Notes under the pieces: generated by a model
Databases searched by the model: none
What the model saw: only the letters and a program-made list of their open reading frames with translations
Told to the model about the DNA's origin: nothing
Translations under genes and position numbers: made by a program
Shown here: one piece after another, positions 45,457 through 55,003 of the stretch
Layout: every line of letters begins with the position of its first letter
Numbering within the stretch: position 1 is the stretch's first letter
DNA from: Cecembia calidifontis
Lineage (GTDB): Bacteria; Bacteroidota; Bacteroidia; Cytophagales; Cyclobacteriaceae
DNA: 64,000 bases
Assembly: GCF_004216715.1 (NCBI RefSeq)
Contig: NZ_SGXG01000001.1
Coordinates: forward strand, 2,333,501 to 2,397,500
Direction of reading: 5' to 3'

Positions 45457-46572
45457 ATGAGGTATTATTTAATTAGTGGAGAGAGAAGTGGAGATTTACA
45501 TGCTTCCAATTTGATCAAGGCGCTTAAGTCTTTAGATGCCTCAGGTTCATTTAGAGGGATGGGAGGAGGGTATTCCCAGGAAGTAGGAATGGAATTGGCC
45601 TTACCCTATGAGGAAGTTGCTGTAATGGGTTTTTGGGAGGTTGTTCTTGGCTTTAGAAAAATCCTTAAATATCTCAATTGGATAAAAAATGATATTCTCC
45701 AATTTCGACCTGATGTTTTGATTTTGATTGATTTTGGAGGATTCAATATGAAAATTGCTTCCTGGGCTAAAGAACAGGGGATCCCTGTACACTATTATAT
45801 CCCACCAAAAGTCTGGGCTTGGAATCAAAAAAGGGTTTTTAAAATTAAGAGGTTTACAGACCAAGTGTATTGTATTCTTCCTTTTGAACAGGATTTTTTT
45901 AATCAATTTGGTGTCAAAGCAGTTTATGTGGGCAATCCGCTTTTGGATGAGATTGCAGGATTTGAACCCCATCCATTTTTTCACCAGAAGAATGACCTGA
46001 ATTACCAACCGATTATAGCATTGCTGCCTGGAAGCCGGAAACAGGAAGTTACCCTGATGTTGCAAATTATGATAAAAGTAGTCAGGATGTTTCCAAATGC
46101 CCAGTTTGTAGTGGCAGGGGTGTCAAATTTAGATAAAGTTTTTTATCAGCCGGCCATAGAATCCGGGATCAAAGTTATTTTTGATCAAACATATGACCTG
46201 CTTCATCATGCTACAGCTGCTATTGTAACTTCAGGGACAGCTACTTTAGAAGCTGCTTTATTCAGAGTCCCTCAGCTTGTGGTCTATAAAACAAGTCCTT
46301 TGAGTTATGCCATAGGCAAAAAACTTATTAAAGTGAACTTTATTTCATTGGTCAATTTGATTGCTGGGAAAGAGGTAGTCAAGGAATTGATTCAGAAGGA
46401 TTATAATGTGGCTGAAGTGACCCATCAATTGAATTTGATATTGTCAAACGTGTTCCATAAAGCAAATATTTTAAATGGTTATGATGAGGTTAAGATCAAG
46501 TTAGGGAAAGAATCAGCTTCGATGAAGGTAGCACGGTATATTTTCGAATCTTTGCAGCGTCCAACAAACTAG
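45457..46572 (+). CDS. lpxB: Lipid-A-disaccharide synthase
   Basis: The chosen ATG at 45457 gives MRYYLISGERSGDLHASNLI, the usual LpxB opening; an ATG 54 bp upstream has no support. 371 residues. Conserved parts are GMGG near residue 35, FGGFNMKIA, YYIPPKVWAWNQKR, YVGNPLLDE and ALLPGSRKQEV, with the GT19 acceptor-side segment TSGTATLEAALF. It joins UDP-diacylglucosamine and lipid X at the cytoplasmic side of the inner membrane. It starts 95 bp after the QueD-like gene and may share its transcript. It is unrelated to the flanking SusCD genes. Confidence 0.95.
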   Translation: MRYYLISGERSGDLHASNLIKALKSLDASGSFRGMGGGYSQEVGMELALPYEEVAVMGFWEVVLGFRKILKYLNWIKNDILQFRPDVLILIDFGGFNMKIASWAKEQGIPVHYYIPPKVWAWNQKRVFKIKRFTDQVYCILPFEQDFFNQFGVKAVYVGNPLLDEIAGFEPHPFFHQKNDLNYQPIIALLPGSRKQEVTLMLQIMIKVVRMFPNAQFVVAGVSNLDKVFYQPAIESGIKVIFDQTYDLLHHATAAIVTSGTATLEAALFRVPQLVVYKTSPLSYAIGKKLIKVNFISLVNLIAGKEVVKELIQKDYNVAEVTHQLNLILSNVFHKANILNGYDEVKIKLGKESASMKVARYIFESLQRPTN

Positions 46573-47081
46573 GGAAATTGGTGTGTATACATATTTTTTT
46601 AAAATCTTAATATGCTTTATGGAAATTTTTTAATTTTTGCAAAAAAGATAAAATATTCTGAAATAATGTAAAATATGAAATATTAGTATTTTTAATTAAA
46701 ATTTCAAGACCATTAAAAAAGGTAACTAAAAATTTGAAAATTTATATTTATTCCATTTTAAGTAAAAATAGATTAATATTTATTTGAATCAGTCAATGTG
46801 AAAACTAAACGGTTAAAAAGTATTTAGTGTTTTTATATACGGGAATTTGTTAACAAAAGTTAAAAAAAAATTTTATTTCAAATTAATAAAAAATTAATTC
46901 TCATTTTTTTATATTAAATAAAAATTGTCAGAAAATAGATATTTTATTTTGTTTTTTTTATGAAAACAGAATTTTGTAAAAATAAATACAATTACATCTA
47001 AATAGAAATTTTTTAAACGGTTTTGCATTATATCATGTTAATGGATAAAATTGGGCAATCGTTAAACCAAATAAATTAATT
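46573..47081. other. 509-bp very A/T-rich region upstream of the third SusC
   Basis: No ORF, tRNA or clear hairpin terminator was seen. The sequence is dominated by A and T runs from 46600 to about 47020. It is unusually long and poor in G and C compared with other gaps in the window, and it precedes the gene with the strongest codon bias. It may be an upstream-activating or curved promoter region. Confidence 0.5.
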
Positions 47082-50000
47082 ATGAGGAAAGTTTTACTTC
47101 TAGGACTCGCATTCCTATTTGCTTCGGCTTCGGCTTTTGCGCAGGGACGCGTAGTAACTGGAAAGGTAACATCCGGTGAGGATGGATTGCCTATTCCAGG
47201 TGCATCAGTCATAGTGAAAGGTACCACCATTGGTACAGCTACCGACTTAGACGGTAATTTTTCACTGAATGTGCCACAGGACAATAACGTCTTGGTTATT
47301 TCCTTTGTGGGTTCTGTGACCCAGGAGGTCAATGTTGGCAACCGTTCACAGATAAATGTGGTATTGCAACCCGATACCAGAAGCTTGGAAGAAGTAATAG
47401 TAACAGGTTATGGAACCCAGCCAAAAAGAGAAGTTACCGGTGCGGTATCATCTGTAAAAGGTGAGACCATCAAAAACCTTCCTATGCAGTCTTTTGATCG
47501 TGCATTGCAAGGTAGAGCTGCTGGTGTTCAGGTGCGTTCTGCTAATGGTCTTCCTGGTGGTGCGGTTAACATCCGTATCCGTGGTGTAGGTTCCGTAACA
47601 GCAGGTAACGAACCTTTATTTATCGTGGACGGTGTTCAATTGAACAACCAAGGTAATGCAAGTTTTACTCAAGCCAACCCATTGGCCTTTTTGAACCCTA
47701 ACGACATTGAGTCTATGGAGATCTTAAAAGATGCTGCCTCTGCGGCTATCTATGGTTCTCAGGCTGCTAACGGTGTTGTTATCATTACAACCAAAAGAGG
47801 TAAGCAAGGAAAAGCAAGATTTGAATTCAACGCCTTTGGTGGTGAAACTCAACCAATGAAATTCCTTGATGTTTTGAGTGGGCCGGAGTGGTATGCCATG
47901 AGAAGAGATGGTTTGAGAAATACTGGAAACACTTTGCCTGAGGCCAATGCACTGAATGCGATGGGAGCTCTTCCAGGTAATTGGCAGACTCTGACTGCAG
48001 CACAGTTGGACGAAATTGGCCTAGGACTTCCTACATATGATTGGCAAAGGGAAGTGATGGGAAGAGGTAGATTGCAGAATTATGAACTGAACGTTTCAGG
48101 AGGTGATGACAAAACTACCTTCTTCGTGTCCGGTTCTTATGACTATCAGGAATCTTCTTTTAGACCTGTAGACTTTGAGAGAGGTACCTTCAGAACTAAT
48201 TTGTCTCATAAAGCCAATGATAGATTAACTTTAGAGACCAGTATTAATTTGGCTACCGTGACACAGAATACACCTTTTGCTGTTTCTGGTTCCTTCTTAG
48301 GTAGCCCCGCTTTCTCAGCCTCTACTATATTGCCTCATAATGCTATCCGTAACGAGGATGGGACTTTCAATACAGCCATTGCAGGTGTATTGAACCAAAA
48401 CATTGCTTTGGTAAATGAGTTCAATTCAGGTAAGACCACAACAAATTCTCTTGTGGGTAACGGTGTAGCAACTTATAAAATCCTGGATAACCTTACTTAC
48501 AGAGGTTTAGTGGGTATTGATTACAGATTGATTACTGAAAACAGATACAGAGATCCAAGAACTCCTGATGGTGCCGGTGTAAGAGGTAGAGCTACTGCCG
48601 CTAATGACTGGAGAACCAGATTCATTACTACCCATACGGTTAACTGGAACAAATCTTTCAACAACGTTCATAACCTTACTGCATTGGCAGGATTTGAATT
48701 CGTTTCCGAAACAAGAGAAGGTCTGAACGGTGAGGCTATAGGATTCCCAACCTTCCAGTTCCGTTACATTGATTCAGGTGCTACTCCTGAGTTTGTGGGT
48801 GGTTTCTGGACAGGTTACAGAAGACAAGGTGCTTTCGTCAACGCAAACTATAACTACAAAGAGAAATACTTATTTACTGCTACTGCTCGTTATGACGGTT
48901 CTTCCCGTTTCGGTGCCAACACCCAATATGGTATCTTCCCATCTGTAAGAGCAGGTTGGAACATTGCAATGGAAGATTTCCTGAAGGATTCTGAAACTGT
49001 AAGTGACTTGAAATTGAGAGCATCTTGGGGTAGAGCAGGTAACGACCAAATCGGTAACTTCGCTGCAAGAGGTCTCTATGGAGCGCCCACTGCTGGTAAC
49101 TATGCAGGTAACGCAGGTATCAGACCAACTTCTTTGGCTAACCTTAATCTAGGATGGGAAACCAACGAAACTGTAAACATTGGTTTGGATTATGGTTTCT
49201 TTGGCAACAGAGTGACCGGTTCTGTGGATTTGTTTGATCAGAGAACAAAAGACCTTTTGTTAGACCAGCCAATTCTATGGACAAACGGTTTCAGCTCTAT
49301 TTCCAATAATGTCGGTGAATTGATGAACAGAGGTATTGAATTGGAAATCAACACTGTTAACATCGACAGAGGTGGATTCCAGTGGAGAACAGCTTTCAAC
49401 TTTACTTATATCAGAAATGAAATTGTGAGATTGTATGATGGTTTGGAATTCCTTCCTGCTAACCCAGGTATTGCAGTAGGTCAGCCAGTAGGTAACCCTC
49501 CATTCCCAGGTCAGCAAGCTCCAGGTTCATGGTTTGTAGCTGAGTATGCTGGTGTTAACCCAGCAACAGGTCGTCCAATGTGGTATGACATCAACCGTAA
49601 CTTGACTTATTTGCCACTTGCTGCAGACAGGATTTACTTCGGTTCTAACCTAGCTCCTTATTTTGGTGGTTTCAACAATACGTTCAGCTATAAAGGCTTC
49701 GAATTGACGACCTTCTTTACTTATGAATATGGTGCAATAGTATCTGATGGTCAGTACAACTTCTTAAGAGAAGCAGGAACCCGTTTGGCTTTGAATACAT
49801 TAAGGGAAGTAGTTGATAGACAGTGGACCAATCCTGGTGATATGACCGATATCCCGAGAAACGTAGGTAACTTTAACGGTGGTAATGAATTAAGAAGTTC
49901 AGGGAGAAACTTTGGTTCGGCCGCTTTGTTAAAAGCTGATTTTATCAGATTGGCACAAGTACAACTGGGTTACACATTGAATCCTGCAACAATCAGAAGC

Positions 50001-50153
50001 CTTGGTCTTACCAGAGCGAGGGTTTACGCTCAAGGTGTGAATTTGTGGACTTATTCCGATTATCCTGGGTATGACCCTGAATTTACTGGTGCGGGTACAG
50101 GTCAGCTTCCAATCGTGAAAAGTTATCAGATCGGTGTTCAGTTAGGATTCTAA
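47082..50153 (+). CDS. SusC/RagA-type TonB-linked outer-membrane transporter, probably highly expressed
   Basis: The gene encodes 1023 residues. A signal peptide ends ASAFAQ. The regulatory-like domain precedes a normal TonB-box region (LEEVIVTGYGTQPKREVTGAV). The plug ends GVVIITTKRGKQG, and the barrel ends YQIGVQLGF. It is the close paralogue of the TonB-box-less SusC at 40276. Codons are strongly biased to GGT, AAC, ACC and GTT through most of the gene, unlike the paralogue, which suggests high expression. Its SusD follows 12 bp after the stop, and two further secreted proteins follow. Confidence 0.96.
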   Translation: MRKVLLLGLAFLFASASAFAQGRVVTGKVTSGEDGLPIPGASVIVKGTTIGTATDLDGNFSLNVPQDNNVLVISFVGSVTQEVNVGNRSQINVVLQPDTRSLEEVIVTGYGTQPKREVTGAVSSVKGETIKNLPMQSFDRALQGRAAGVQVRSANGLPGGAVNIRIRGVGSVTAGNEPLFIVDGVQLNNQGNASFTQANPLAFLNPNDIESMEILKDAASAAIYGSQAANGVVIITTKRGKQGKARFEFNAFGGETQPMKFLDVLSGPEWYAMRRDGLRNTGNTLPEANALNAMGALPGNWQTLTAAQLDEIGLGLPTYDWQREVMGRGRLQNYELNVSGGDDKTTFFVSGSYDYQESSFRPVDFERGTFRTNLSHKANDRLTLETSINLATVTQNTPFAVSGSFLGSPAFSASTILPHNAIRNEDGTFNTAIAGVLNQNIALVNEFNSGKTTTNSLVGNGVATYKILDNLTYRGLVGIDYRLITENRYRDPRTPDGAGVRGRATAANDWRTRFITTHTVNWNKSFNNVHNLTALAGFEFVSETREGLNGEAIGFPTFQFRYIDSGATPEFVGGFWTGYRRQGAFVNANYNYKEKYLFTATARYDGSSRFGANTQYGIFPSVRAGWNIAMEDFLKDSETVSDLKLRASWGRAGNDQIGNFAARGLYGAPTAGNYAGNAGIRPTSLANLNLGWETNETVNIGLDYGFFGNRVTGSVDLFDQRTKDLLLDQPILWTNGFSSISNNVGELMNRGIELEINTVNIDRGGFQWRTAFNFTYIRNEIVRLYDGLEFLPANPGIAVGQPVGNPPFPGQQAPGSWFVAEYAGVNPATGRPMWYDINRNLTYLPLAADRIYFGSNLAPYFGGFNNTFSYKGFELTTFFTYEYGAIVSDGQYNFLREAGTRLALNTLREVVDRQWTNPGDMTDIPRNVGNFNGGNELRSSGRNFGSAALLKADFIRLAQVQLGYTLNPATIRSLGLTRARVYAQGVNLWTYSDYPGYDPEFTGAGTGQLPIVKSYQIGVQLGF

Positions 50154-50165
50154 AATTTGAAAACC

Positions 50166-51707
50166 ATGAAAATGAAAAAATATATTGTAAAATATGCTTT
50201 AGGGCTTCTTGTCGGATTCGGGATGGTGGTATCCTCTTGTGATCTGAATGTAGATCCTAGGCAATCAATTGATGCTTCCCAAGCGCTATCCTCACCGGAT
50301 GGGGTTGAGGCTGCTGTTAATTCTGTGTATGCAAGGTTGAGACAGACTACCAATTATGGCAGAAATTTGTTGGCTTTGTCAGATGCCTTGGCTGATGTCG
50401 GTAGGACAACTTCCAACTCCGGTAGATTGATTCAGGAAAACAACAACCAGCCAAACGCTCATTTCAATTCCCTTCCAGGTTCTGGGCTAAGCTTTTGGCA
50501 AAATTCATATTTCGCAATCAATGAAGCGAATTTGATCCTTGATGCAATTCGTTCAGGCGTTCCAGGTGCCTCCGCAGCTCAATTAGCCAGATGGGAAGGA
50601 GAGGTAAAATTCTTGAGAGCGCTGTATTATTTTGATCTTGTGAAGGTTTATTCATATATACCAACGGCAATTTATCAGCCAGGTGTGGTGGATGAAGGAG
50701 GTGTTCCAATGCCTTTGGAAGGATCTATTACCTCTGATATAGCATTTACCAGAAATTCACCAAGATCTACGATTCAGGAAAATTATGCTCAGATTGTTGC
50801 TGATTTGAATGATGCTATCCGTTTGTTGGGTACTTCAAGCCGTGCAGGTGTTCAGTTTGCTTCCGTAGGAGCTGCTCAAGGTCTGCTTGCTAGGGTATAC
50901 CTTTACATGGGGCAATGGCAAGATGCGGTAACCGCTTCTACAGCTGCTTTAGCTTCAAATGCTGGTACAGTTTTAGGTGGACAAGCTTATATCGATGGTT
51001 GGAGAGCTACAATACATCCAGAAGCAATGTTTGAAGTTAGATTCCAGATTGCCGGTGAATCAATCGGTGTAAACGAATCTTTGCAGTCCTCTTACACGGT
51101 TTTGTTGAACCTGACCAATAAGAATGCACAAGGTGGTTGGGGTGATTTTGTTCCGAACCAGACTATTCTTAACTTCTTTGGCCTTGCCCCTCTTCAGATT
51201 CGAGAACCTGCAAGCGATAACAATAATTGGGATGTTACAAGAAATAATGATGTTAGAGCTCACCTTTACACTACAGGTAGTACTGTAAGGGGAGCAAGAA
51301 ATATAGAATGTATTAAATTCATCTCCAAGGCGGGGTTTGCTTATGGTGACAATGTGCCAGTAATCCGTAAGTCTGAAATGCACCTCATAAGAGCTGAAGC
51401 CAATTATCAATTGGGTAATACAGGTGATGCACTGACTGAGCTGAATGCCTTCAAGGAATTGAGAGGTTTAGAACCAGTTTCCTTGTCTGGTGCGGCTATT
51501 TTAGAAGAGATTTTATTGGAAAGGTTTAAAGAATTTGCCTTTGAAGGCCATAGGTTCTTTGATCTAAAGAGATATGGAAGAGATATCGATAAGAGGTATC
51601 TTTCAGGAGGTACTATTATTACCTTTGATGACTTCAGAATTCTTCCTCCACTTCCTCAAAGAGAAGTTGATGGTAACGTTAACCTTAACCAAAACAGAGG
51701 ATACTAA
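50166..51707 (+). CDS. SusD/RagB-type lipoprotein
   Basis: The ATG at 50166 gives MKMKKYIVKYALGLLVGFGM; a TTG three codons before is an in-frame artefact. 513 residues. The lipobox is MVVSSC, followed by DLNVDPRQSIDAS. Family markers are FLRALYYFDLVKVYSYIPTA and ERFKEFAFEGHRFFDLKRYG, with the end VNLNQNRGY. It is the partner of the SusC at 47082 and paralogue of the SusD at 43365. The operon continues with the lipoprotein gene 14 bp later. Confidence 0.95.
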   Translation: MKMKKYIVKYALGLLVGFGMVVSSCDLNVDPRQSIDASQALSSPDGVEAAVNSVYARLRQTTNYGRNLLALSDALADVGRTTSNSGRLIQENNNQPNAHFNSLPGSGLSFWQNSYFAINEANLILDAIRSGVPGASAAQLARWEGEVKFLRALYYFDLVKVYSYIPTAIYQPGVVDEGGVPMPLEGSITSDIAFTRNSPRSTIQENYAQIVADLNDAIRLLGTSSRAGVQFASVGAAQGLLARVYLYMGQWQDAVTASTAALASNAGTVLGGQAYIDGWRATIHPEAMFEVRFQIAGESIGVNESLQSSYTVLLNLTNKNAQGGWGDFVPNQTILNFFGLAPLQIREPASDNNNWDVTRNNDVRAHLYTTGSTVRGARNIECIKFISKAGFAYGDNVPVIRKSEMHLIRAEANYQLGNTGDALTELNAFKELRGLEPVSLSGAAILEEILLERFKEFAFEGHRFFDLKRYGRDIDKRYLSGGTIITFDDFRILPPLPQREVDGNVNLNQNRGY

Positions 51708-51721
51708 AATTGAAAAAACAT

Positions 51722-52207
51722 ATGAAAAAGATAATATCCCTATTTTCTCTTGTAATGGTGTTTTTGCTGGGTTCTTGTATCGAGCAGAACTATCCAATTT
51801 GGGAGGGAGCGGTTGTTGAATTTCAAACAGCCGTAACCACAGCCCCTGTTGCTGGTCAAAATTACCCTAGAGTGACCGTTGCCAATAATGTTCAAGGAGG
51901 TGTAGTCAACCTTCAGGTGAATTTGGTGGCAAGACAGCGTCCCAATGATGAAACCATTACTTATAGAGTGGTTCCAGAAGGTACAACTGCTGTTCAAGGC
52001 ACTGATTACAATGTGTCAGGTTCGCTTGTCATTCCAGCAAACTCTTCATTCGGCAATTTGACTGTTCAGATCATCGATACAGGAGCCATTGGAGGTTTTG
52101 TAGATTTGTTGTTGGAATTGGAGGGTAACGCCAATATTCCTGCAAGTGAGAACTATAAAAGAGTTCAGGTCAGAATTACAAGACCTAACCCTCCTTCTGC
52201 TGGATGA
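51722..52207 (+). CDS. Small surface lipoprotein of the SusCD operon (Calx-beta/DUF4843-like)
   Basis: The ATG at 51722 gives MKKIISLFSLVMVFLLGSC with a clear lipobox (LLGSC); a TTG four codons upstream was rejected. 161 residues. The mature part is a single beta-sandwich with the pattern of Calx-beta repeats and of DUF4843-type lipoproteins: VNLQVNLVARQRPNDETITY, GTDYNVSGSLVIPANSS and LLLELEGN. It follows the SusD by 14 bp. It is absent from the paralogous pair at 40276-44885, where the operon stops after SusD. It probably sits on the surface and helps bind the ligand. The family call is tentative. Confidence 0.75.
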   Translation: MKKIISLFSLVMVFLLGSCIEQNYPIWEGAVVEFQTAVTTAPVAGQNYPRVTVANNVQGGVVNLQVNLVARQRPNDETITYRVVPEGTTAVQGTDYNVSGSLVIPANSSFGNLTVQIIDTGAIGGFVDLLLELEGNANIPASENYKRVQVRITRPNPPSAG

Positions 52208-52230
52208 TTAGTCTTTAATTCTTGAAACAA

Positions 52231-52257
52231 AAGGCCGGATTATTCCGGTCTTTTTTT
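52231..52257 (+). terminator. Intrinsic terminator after the third SusCD operon
   Basis: AAGGCCGGA (52231-52239) pairs with TTCCGGTCTT (52243-52252), with one mismatch or wobble, followed by T. It separates the operon from the gene at 52269. Confidence 0.75.
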
Positions 52258-52268
52258 AAATTTACCTT

Positions 52269-52943
52269 ATGAGAAAGTTTAGTTTAAGTTTACTGGTTGT
52301 TTTGTTGTTATTTGGAGTGGCAAATGAATCGATTGCTCAATTGCAGCTGCTTAGGGATCAGGTTTCCGGTAATCCAGTTATGGCCAATCCTAACCCAGAT
52401 GTTAGCGGAACTCCTTATTGGAGTGAATTTGAAAGTGGTAAAATCATTTTTTCTGAAAAGGATACGGTTGACAACCTCATGATTGCATTTAATGCCTTCA
52501 ACCATACCTTGGTTTACCAGGTAGAGCAGGAACTGCTGGCCTATACTCCGGGAAAAATCTCAGGATTTATTCTTCAATCCAAGTCAAATCCCCAACTTTA
52601 CCGGTCTGGATATATGATACCCAATATAGGATCCAACCGCTTTGTCGAGATTTTGGTTGATGGAAAATACACTTTAGTGAGTCATAAATTCAAAAGAATC
52701 ACAGATGATCCAGGTGCCGTTTATGGTTCGCAAAGAGCTAAAGCTTTTGTCAGTGCAGAGGATTTGTATGTTTATAAAGATGGTCAGCCCTTTTTATGGC
52801 GTGCCAGAAAAAAGAATTTAGTGGGATTTTTTGGTGAAGAAGTTTATCAAAAAATCAATAAGTTCTCCAGTGATTATAATCTTGATCTTAAAGCAAAGAA
52901 TGATATCAGGAGATTGATCAATTTTCTCAATCAGGAAAATTAA
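52269..52943 (+). CDS. Secreted protein of unknown function
   Basis: The gene encodes 224 residues. A signal peptide ends NESIAQ. The mature protein is mixed alpha/beta with a strand-rich centre (NRFVEILVDGKYTLVSHKF) and a charged C-terminal helix (LKAKNDIRRLINFLNQEN). I do not recognise a family. It starts 12 bp after the terminator of the SusCD operon, so it may need its own promoter, which was not seen. A bidirectional terminator follows. No conserved catalytic pattern is visible. Confidence 0.7.
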   Translation: MRKFSLSLLVVLLLFGVANESIAQLQLLRDQVSGNPVMANPNPDVSGTPYWSEFESGKIIFSEKDTVDNLMIAFNAFNHTLVYQVEQELLAYTPGKISGFILQSKSNPQLYRSGYMIPNIGSNRFVEILVDGKYTLVSHKFKRITDDPGAVYGSQRAKAFVSAEDLYVYKDGQPFLWRARKKNLVGFFGEEVYQKINKFSSDYNLDLKAKNDIRRLINFLNQEN

Positions 52944-52960
52944 CTGATCACCATTTTGGT

Positions 52961-52999
52961 AAACGAAAAACGCATCAATTATTGATGCGTTTTTCGTTT
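52961..52999. terminator. Perfect 19-bp inverted repeat, bidirectional terminator
   Basis: AAACGAAAAACGCATCAAT (52961-52979) is the exact reverse complement of 52981-52999, with a single T between. It lies between the convergent unknown gene and clpX, and has T-rich sides in both orientations. Confidence 0.8.
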
Positions 53000-53021
53000 A
53001 ATTCCAGGTTTATTCCTTTTT

Positions 53022-54248
53022 TCAAGCAACCTGTAATTTTTTGAATTTGGACTTGTCAAATTGTTCTTTCGCGTATTTAGCGTCAATTACGAGTTCCTTC
53101 ACGCTATCATCAGAAGGTAATTCATACATGGCATCGGTAATAATGGCTTCACAGATAGACCTTAGTCCTCTGGCACCCAGATTGTATTCGACTGCTTTTT
53201 CCACAATATAGTCAATACCACTTTCTTCAAAAATCAGTTTGACACCTTCCATAGCCATCAGTTTGATGTACTGTTTGGTTAAAGCATTCTTAGGTTCTGT
53301 AAGTATACTTTTTAGCGCTTCCTTATCTAGAGGATCTAAGTGAGTTACTACAGGTAGCCTTCCTATCAACTCAGGAATTAATCCAAATGACTTCAAGTCC
53401 TGAGCAGTTACATATTGAAGGAGGTTTTGTCTGTCAACTTGTGGGCCTTCTTTGGATTTGTTGAATCCTAATGGCTGTGTATTCAGCCTTTTGGCAATGT
53501 GCCTTCCAATGCCATCAAATGCCCCACCGCAGATAAAAAGAATATTTTCTGTATTTACTGCGATCATTTTCTGGTCAGGATGCTTTCTTCCACCTTGAGG
53601 GGGTACATTGACCACAGTACCTTCCAGAAGTTTCAGAAGTGCTTGTTGAACACCTTCTCCACTTACATCTCTTGTAATGGAAGGATTATCTGATTTCCTG
53701 GCTATTTTATCGATTTCGTCTATATACACTATACCCCGCTCTGCAGCTTCCACATTGTAATCAGCAGCCTGGAGCAATCTGGTTAAGATACTTTCCACAT
53801 CTTCTCCTACGTAACCCGCTTCTGTCAAAACGGTAGCGTCAGCAATACAAAAAGGAACTTCTAAAACTCTAGCCAAGGTTTTGGCCAGATAGGTTTTTCC
53901 AGTACCCGTGTCACCTACCATTATGATGTTCGATTTTTCAATCTTAACGTCATCATCGTCTGCGCCTTTTTGTAAAAGACGCTTGTAATGGTTATAAACC
54001 GCTACTGTCAAAACTTTTTTCGCATCATATTGCCCAATGACATACTGATTGAGGTAATCAGTAAGTTCTTTTGGTTTTTTAAGTTTGAATTTAGGGCTCT
54101 TGGTTGATTTTTTGTTCTTTTCTTCTTCCCCTAAAATCTGATACGCTTGATCAATGCAGAAATTGCAAATATGTGCCGAGATACCCGACACCATCAGGTC
54201 TACATCTTTTTTGTTTCTACCGCAAAATGAGCAGGTAACTTGTGCCAT
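53022..54248 (-). CDS. clpX: ATP-dependent Clp protease ATPase subunit ClpX
   Basis: The gene encodes 408 residues. The N-terminal zinc domain has CSFCGRN and ICNFC (C-x2-C twice). The AAA+ core shows Walker A GDTGTGKTYLAK, Walker B IVYIDEIDKIA and the sensor region of RDVSGEGVQQALLKLLEGT. The pore loop GYVGED is present, followed by the LIGRLP helix region that contacts ClpP. It unfolds tagged proteins and feeds them to ClpP. The ATG lies 3 bp after the clpP stop. The order tig-clpP-clpX matches many bacteria. Confidence 0.97.
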   Translation of the reverse strand: MAQVTCSFCGRNKKDVDLMVSGISAHICNFCIDQAYQILGEEEKNKKSTKSPKFKLKKPKELTDYLNQYVIGQYDAKKVLTVAVYNHYKRLLQKGADDDDVKIEKSNIIMVGDTGTGKTYLAKTLARVLEVPFCIADATVLTEAGYVGEDVESILTRLLQAADYNVEAAERGIVYIDEIDKIARKSDNPSITRDVSGEGVQQALLKLLEGTVVNVPPQGGRKHPDQKMIAVNTENILFICGGAFDGIGRHIAKRLNTQPLGFNKSKEGPQVDRQNLLQYVTAQDLKSFGLIPELIGRLPVVTHLDPLDKEALKSILTEPKNALTKQYIKLMAMEGVKLIFEESGIDYIVEKAVEYNLGARGLRSICEAIITDAMYELPSDDSVKELVIDAKYAKEQFDKSKFKKLQVA

Positions 54249-54251
54249 TAT

Positions 54252-54923
54252 TTATTTTTTTGGTATCAATACTTCATCAATAAGACCATATTCTTTGGCC
54301 TCAGGTGCTTTCATCCAGTAATCCCTGTCTGAATCCCTTTCTATTTCTTCAAAAGTTTTTCCGGAATGTTCAGCTAAGATCTGATACAATTCCTCTTTCA
54401 TTGAAAGTATGAGTTTTAAGGATATCTCCATGTCTTTTGACTGTCCCTGCATTCCACCTGATGGTTGATGGATCATTACCCTGGAATGTTGAAGGGCAGA
54501 TCTTTTTTCCTTTGCTCCACCAGCCAACAATACTGCCCCCATTGATGCTGCAATACCAGTACAGATTGTAGCTACATCTGGTTGGATATACTGCATGGTG
54601 TCATAGATACCTAAGCCTGCAGTCACTGATCCTCCAGGGCTGTTGATGTATAACAATACATCTTTTTTGGGATCCGTAGACTCTAAGAACAGCAATTGTG
54701 CCGTGATGATATTGGCTATAAAGTCATCTACCTGAGTTCCCAAGAAAATAATCCTGTCCATGATCAGTCTGGAAAACACATCAATTTCACGGAAATTGGT
54801 AGGTCTTTCCTCAATTACTGAACGGGTCATGTTTTCCACGAAAGTGGAATACTGGTCAAATGCGTTTCCGCTAATGCCTCTGTTATGTACGGCGTATTTT
54901 CTGAATTCGTCTCTATTGATCAT
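54252..54923 (-). CDS. clpP: ATP-dependent Clp protease proteolytic subunit ClpP
   Basis: The gene encodes 223 residues. The catalytic triad is visible: Ser in GIAASMGA, His in MIHQPSGG and Asp in RDSDRDYWM. The INSPGGSVTAGLGIYDTMQ segment forms the handle region. The N-terminus is slightly extended (MINRDEFRKYAVHNRGI), probably a propeptide. It forms the 14-mer peptidase chamber with ClpX (53022). It lies 80 bp after the trigger-factor stop, with a terminator-like hairpin between. Confidence 0.97.
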   Translation of the reverse strand: MINRDEFRKYAVHNRGISGNAFDQYSTFVENMTRSVIEERPTNFREIDVFSRLIMDRIIFLGTQVDDFIANIITAQLLFLESTDPKKDVLLYINSPGGSVTAGLGIYDTMQYIQPDVATICTGIAASMGAVLLAGGAKEKRSALQHSRVMIHQPSGGMQGQSKDMEISLKLILSMKEELYQILAEHSGKTFEEIERDSDRDYWMKAPEAKEYGLIDEVLIPKK

Positions 54924-54950
54924 GATTTTTTTTTTTTGTCTAGTACAAAA

Positions 54951-54985
54951 ATAAAAAAAGCCCTTACTATTAAGGACTTTTTTAC
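54951..54985 (-). terminator. Terminator-like hairpin between tig and clpP
   Basis: On the minus strand AGTCCTTA pairs with TAAGGGCT (plus 54971-54978 and 54959-54966), with one G-U pair and a four-base loop, followed by T. It should end or thin out the tig transcript before clpP. Confidence 0.65.
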
Positions 54986-55003
54986 AACGATTTAATCGGA
55001 TAA

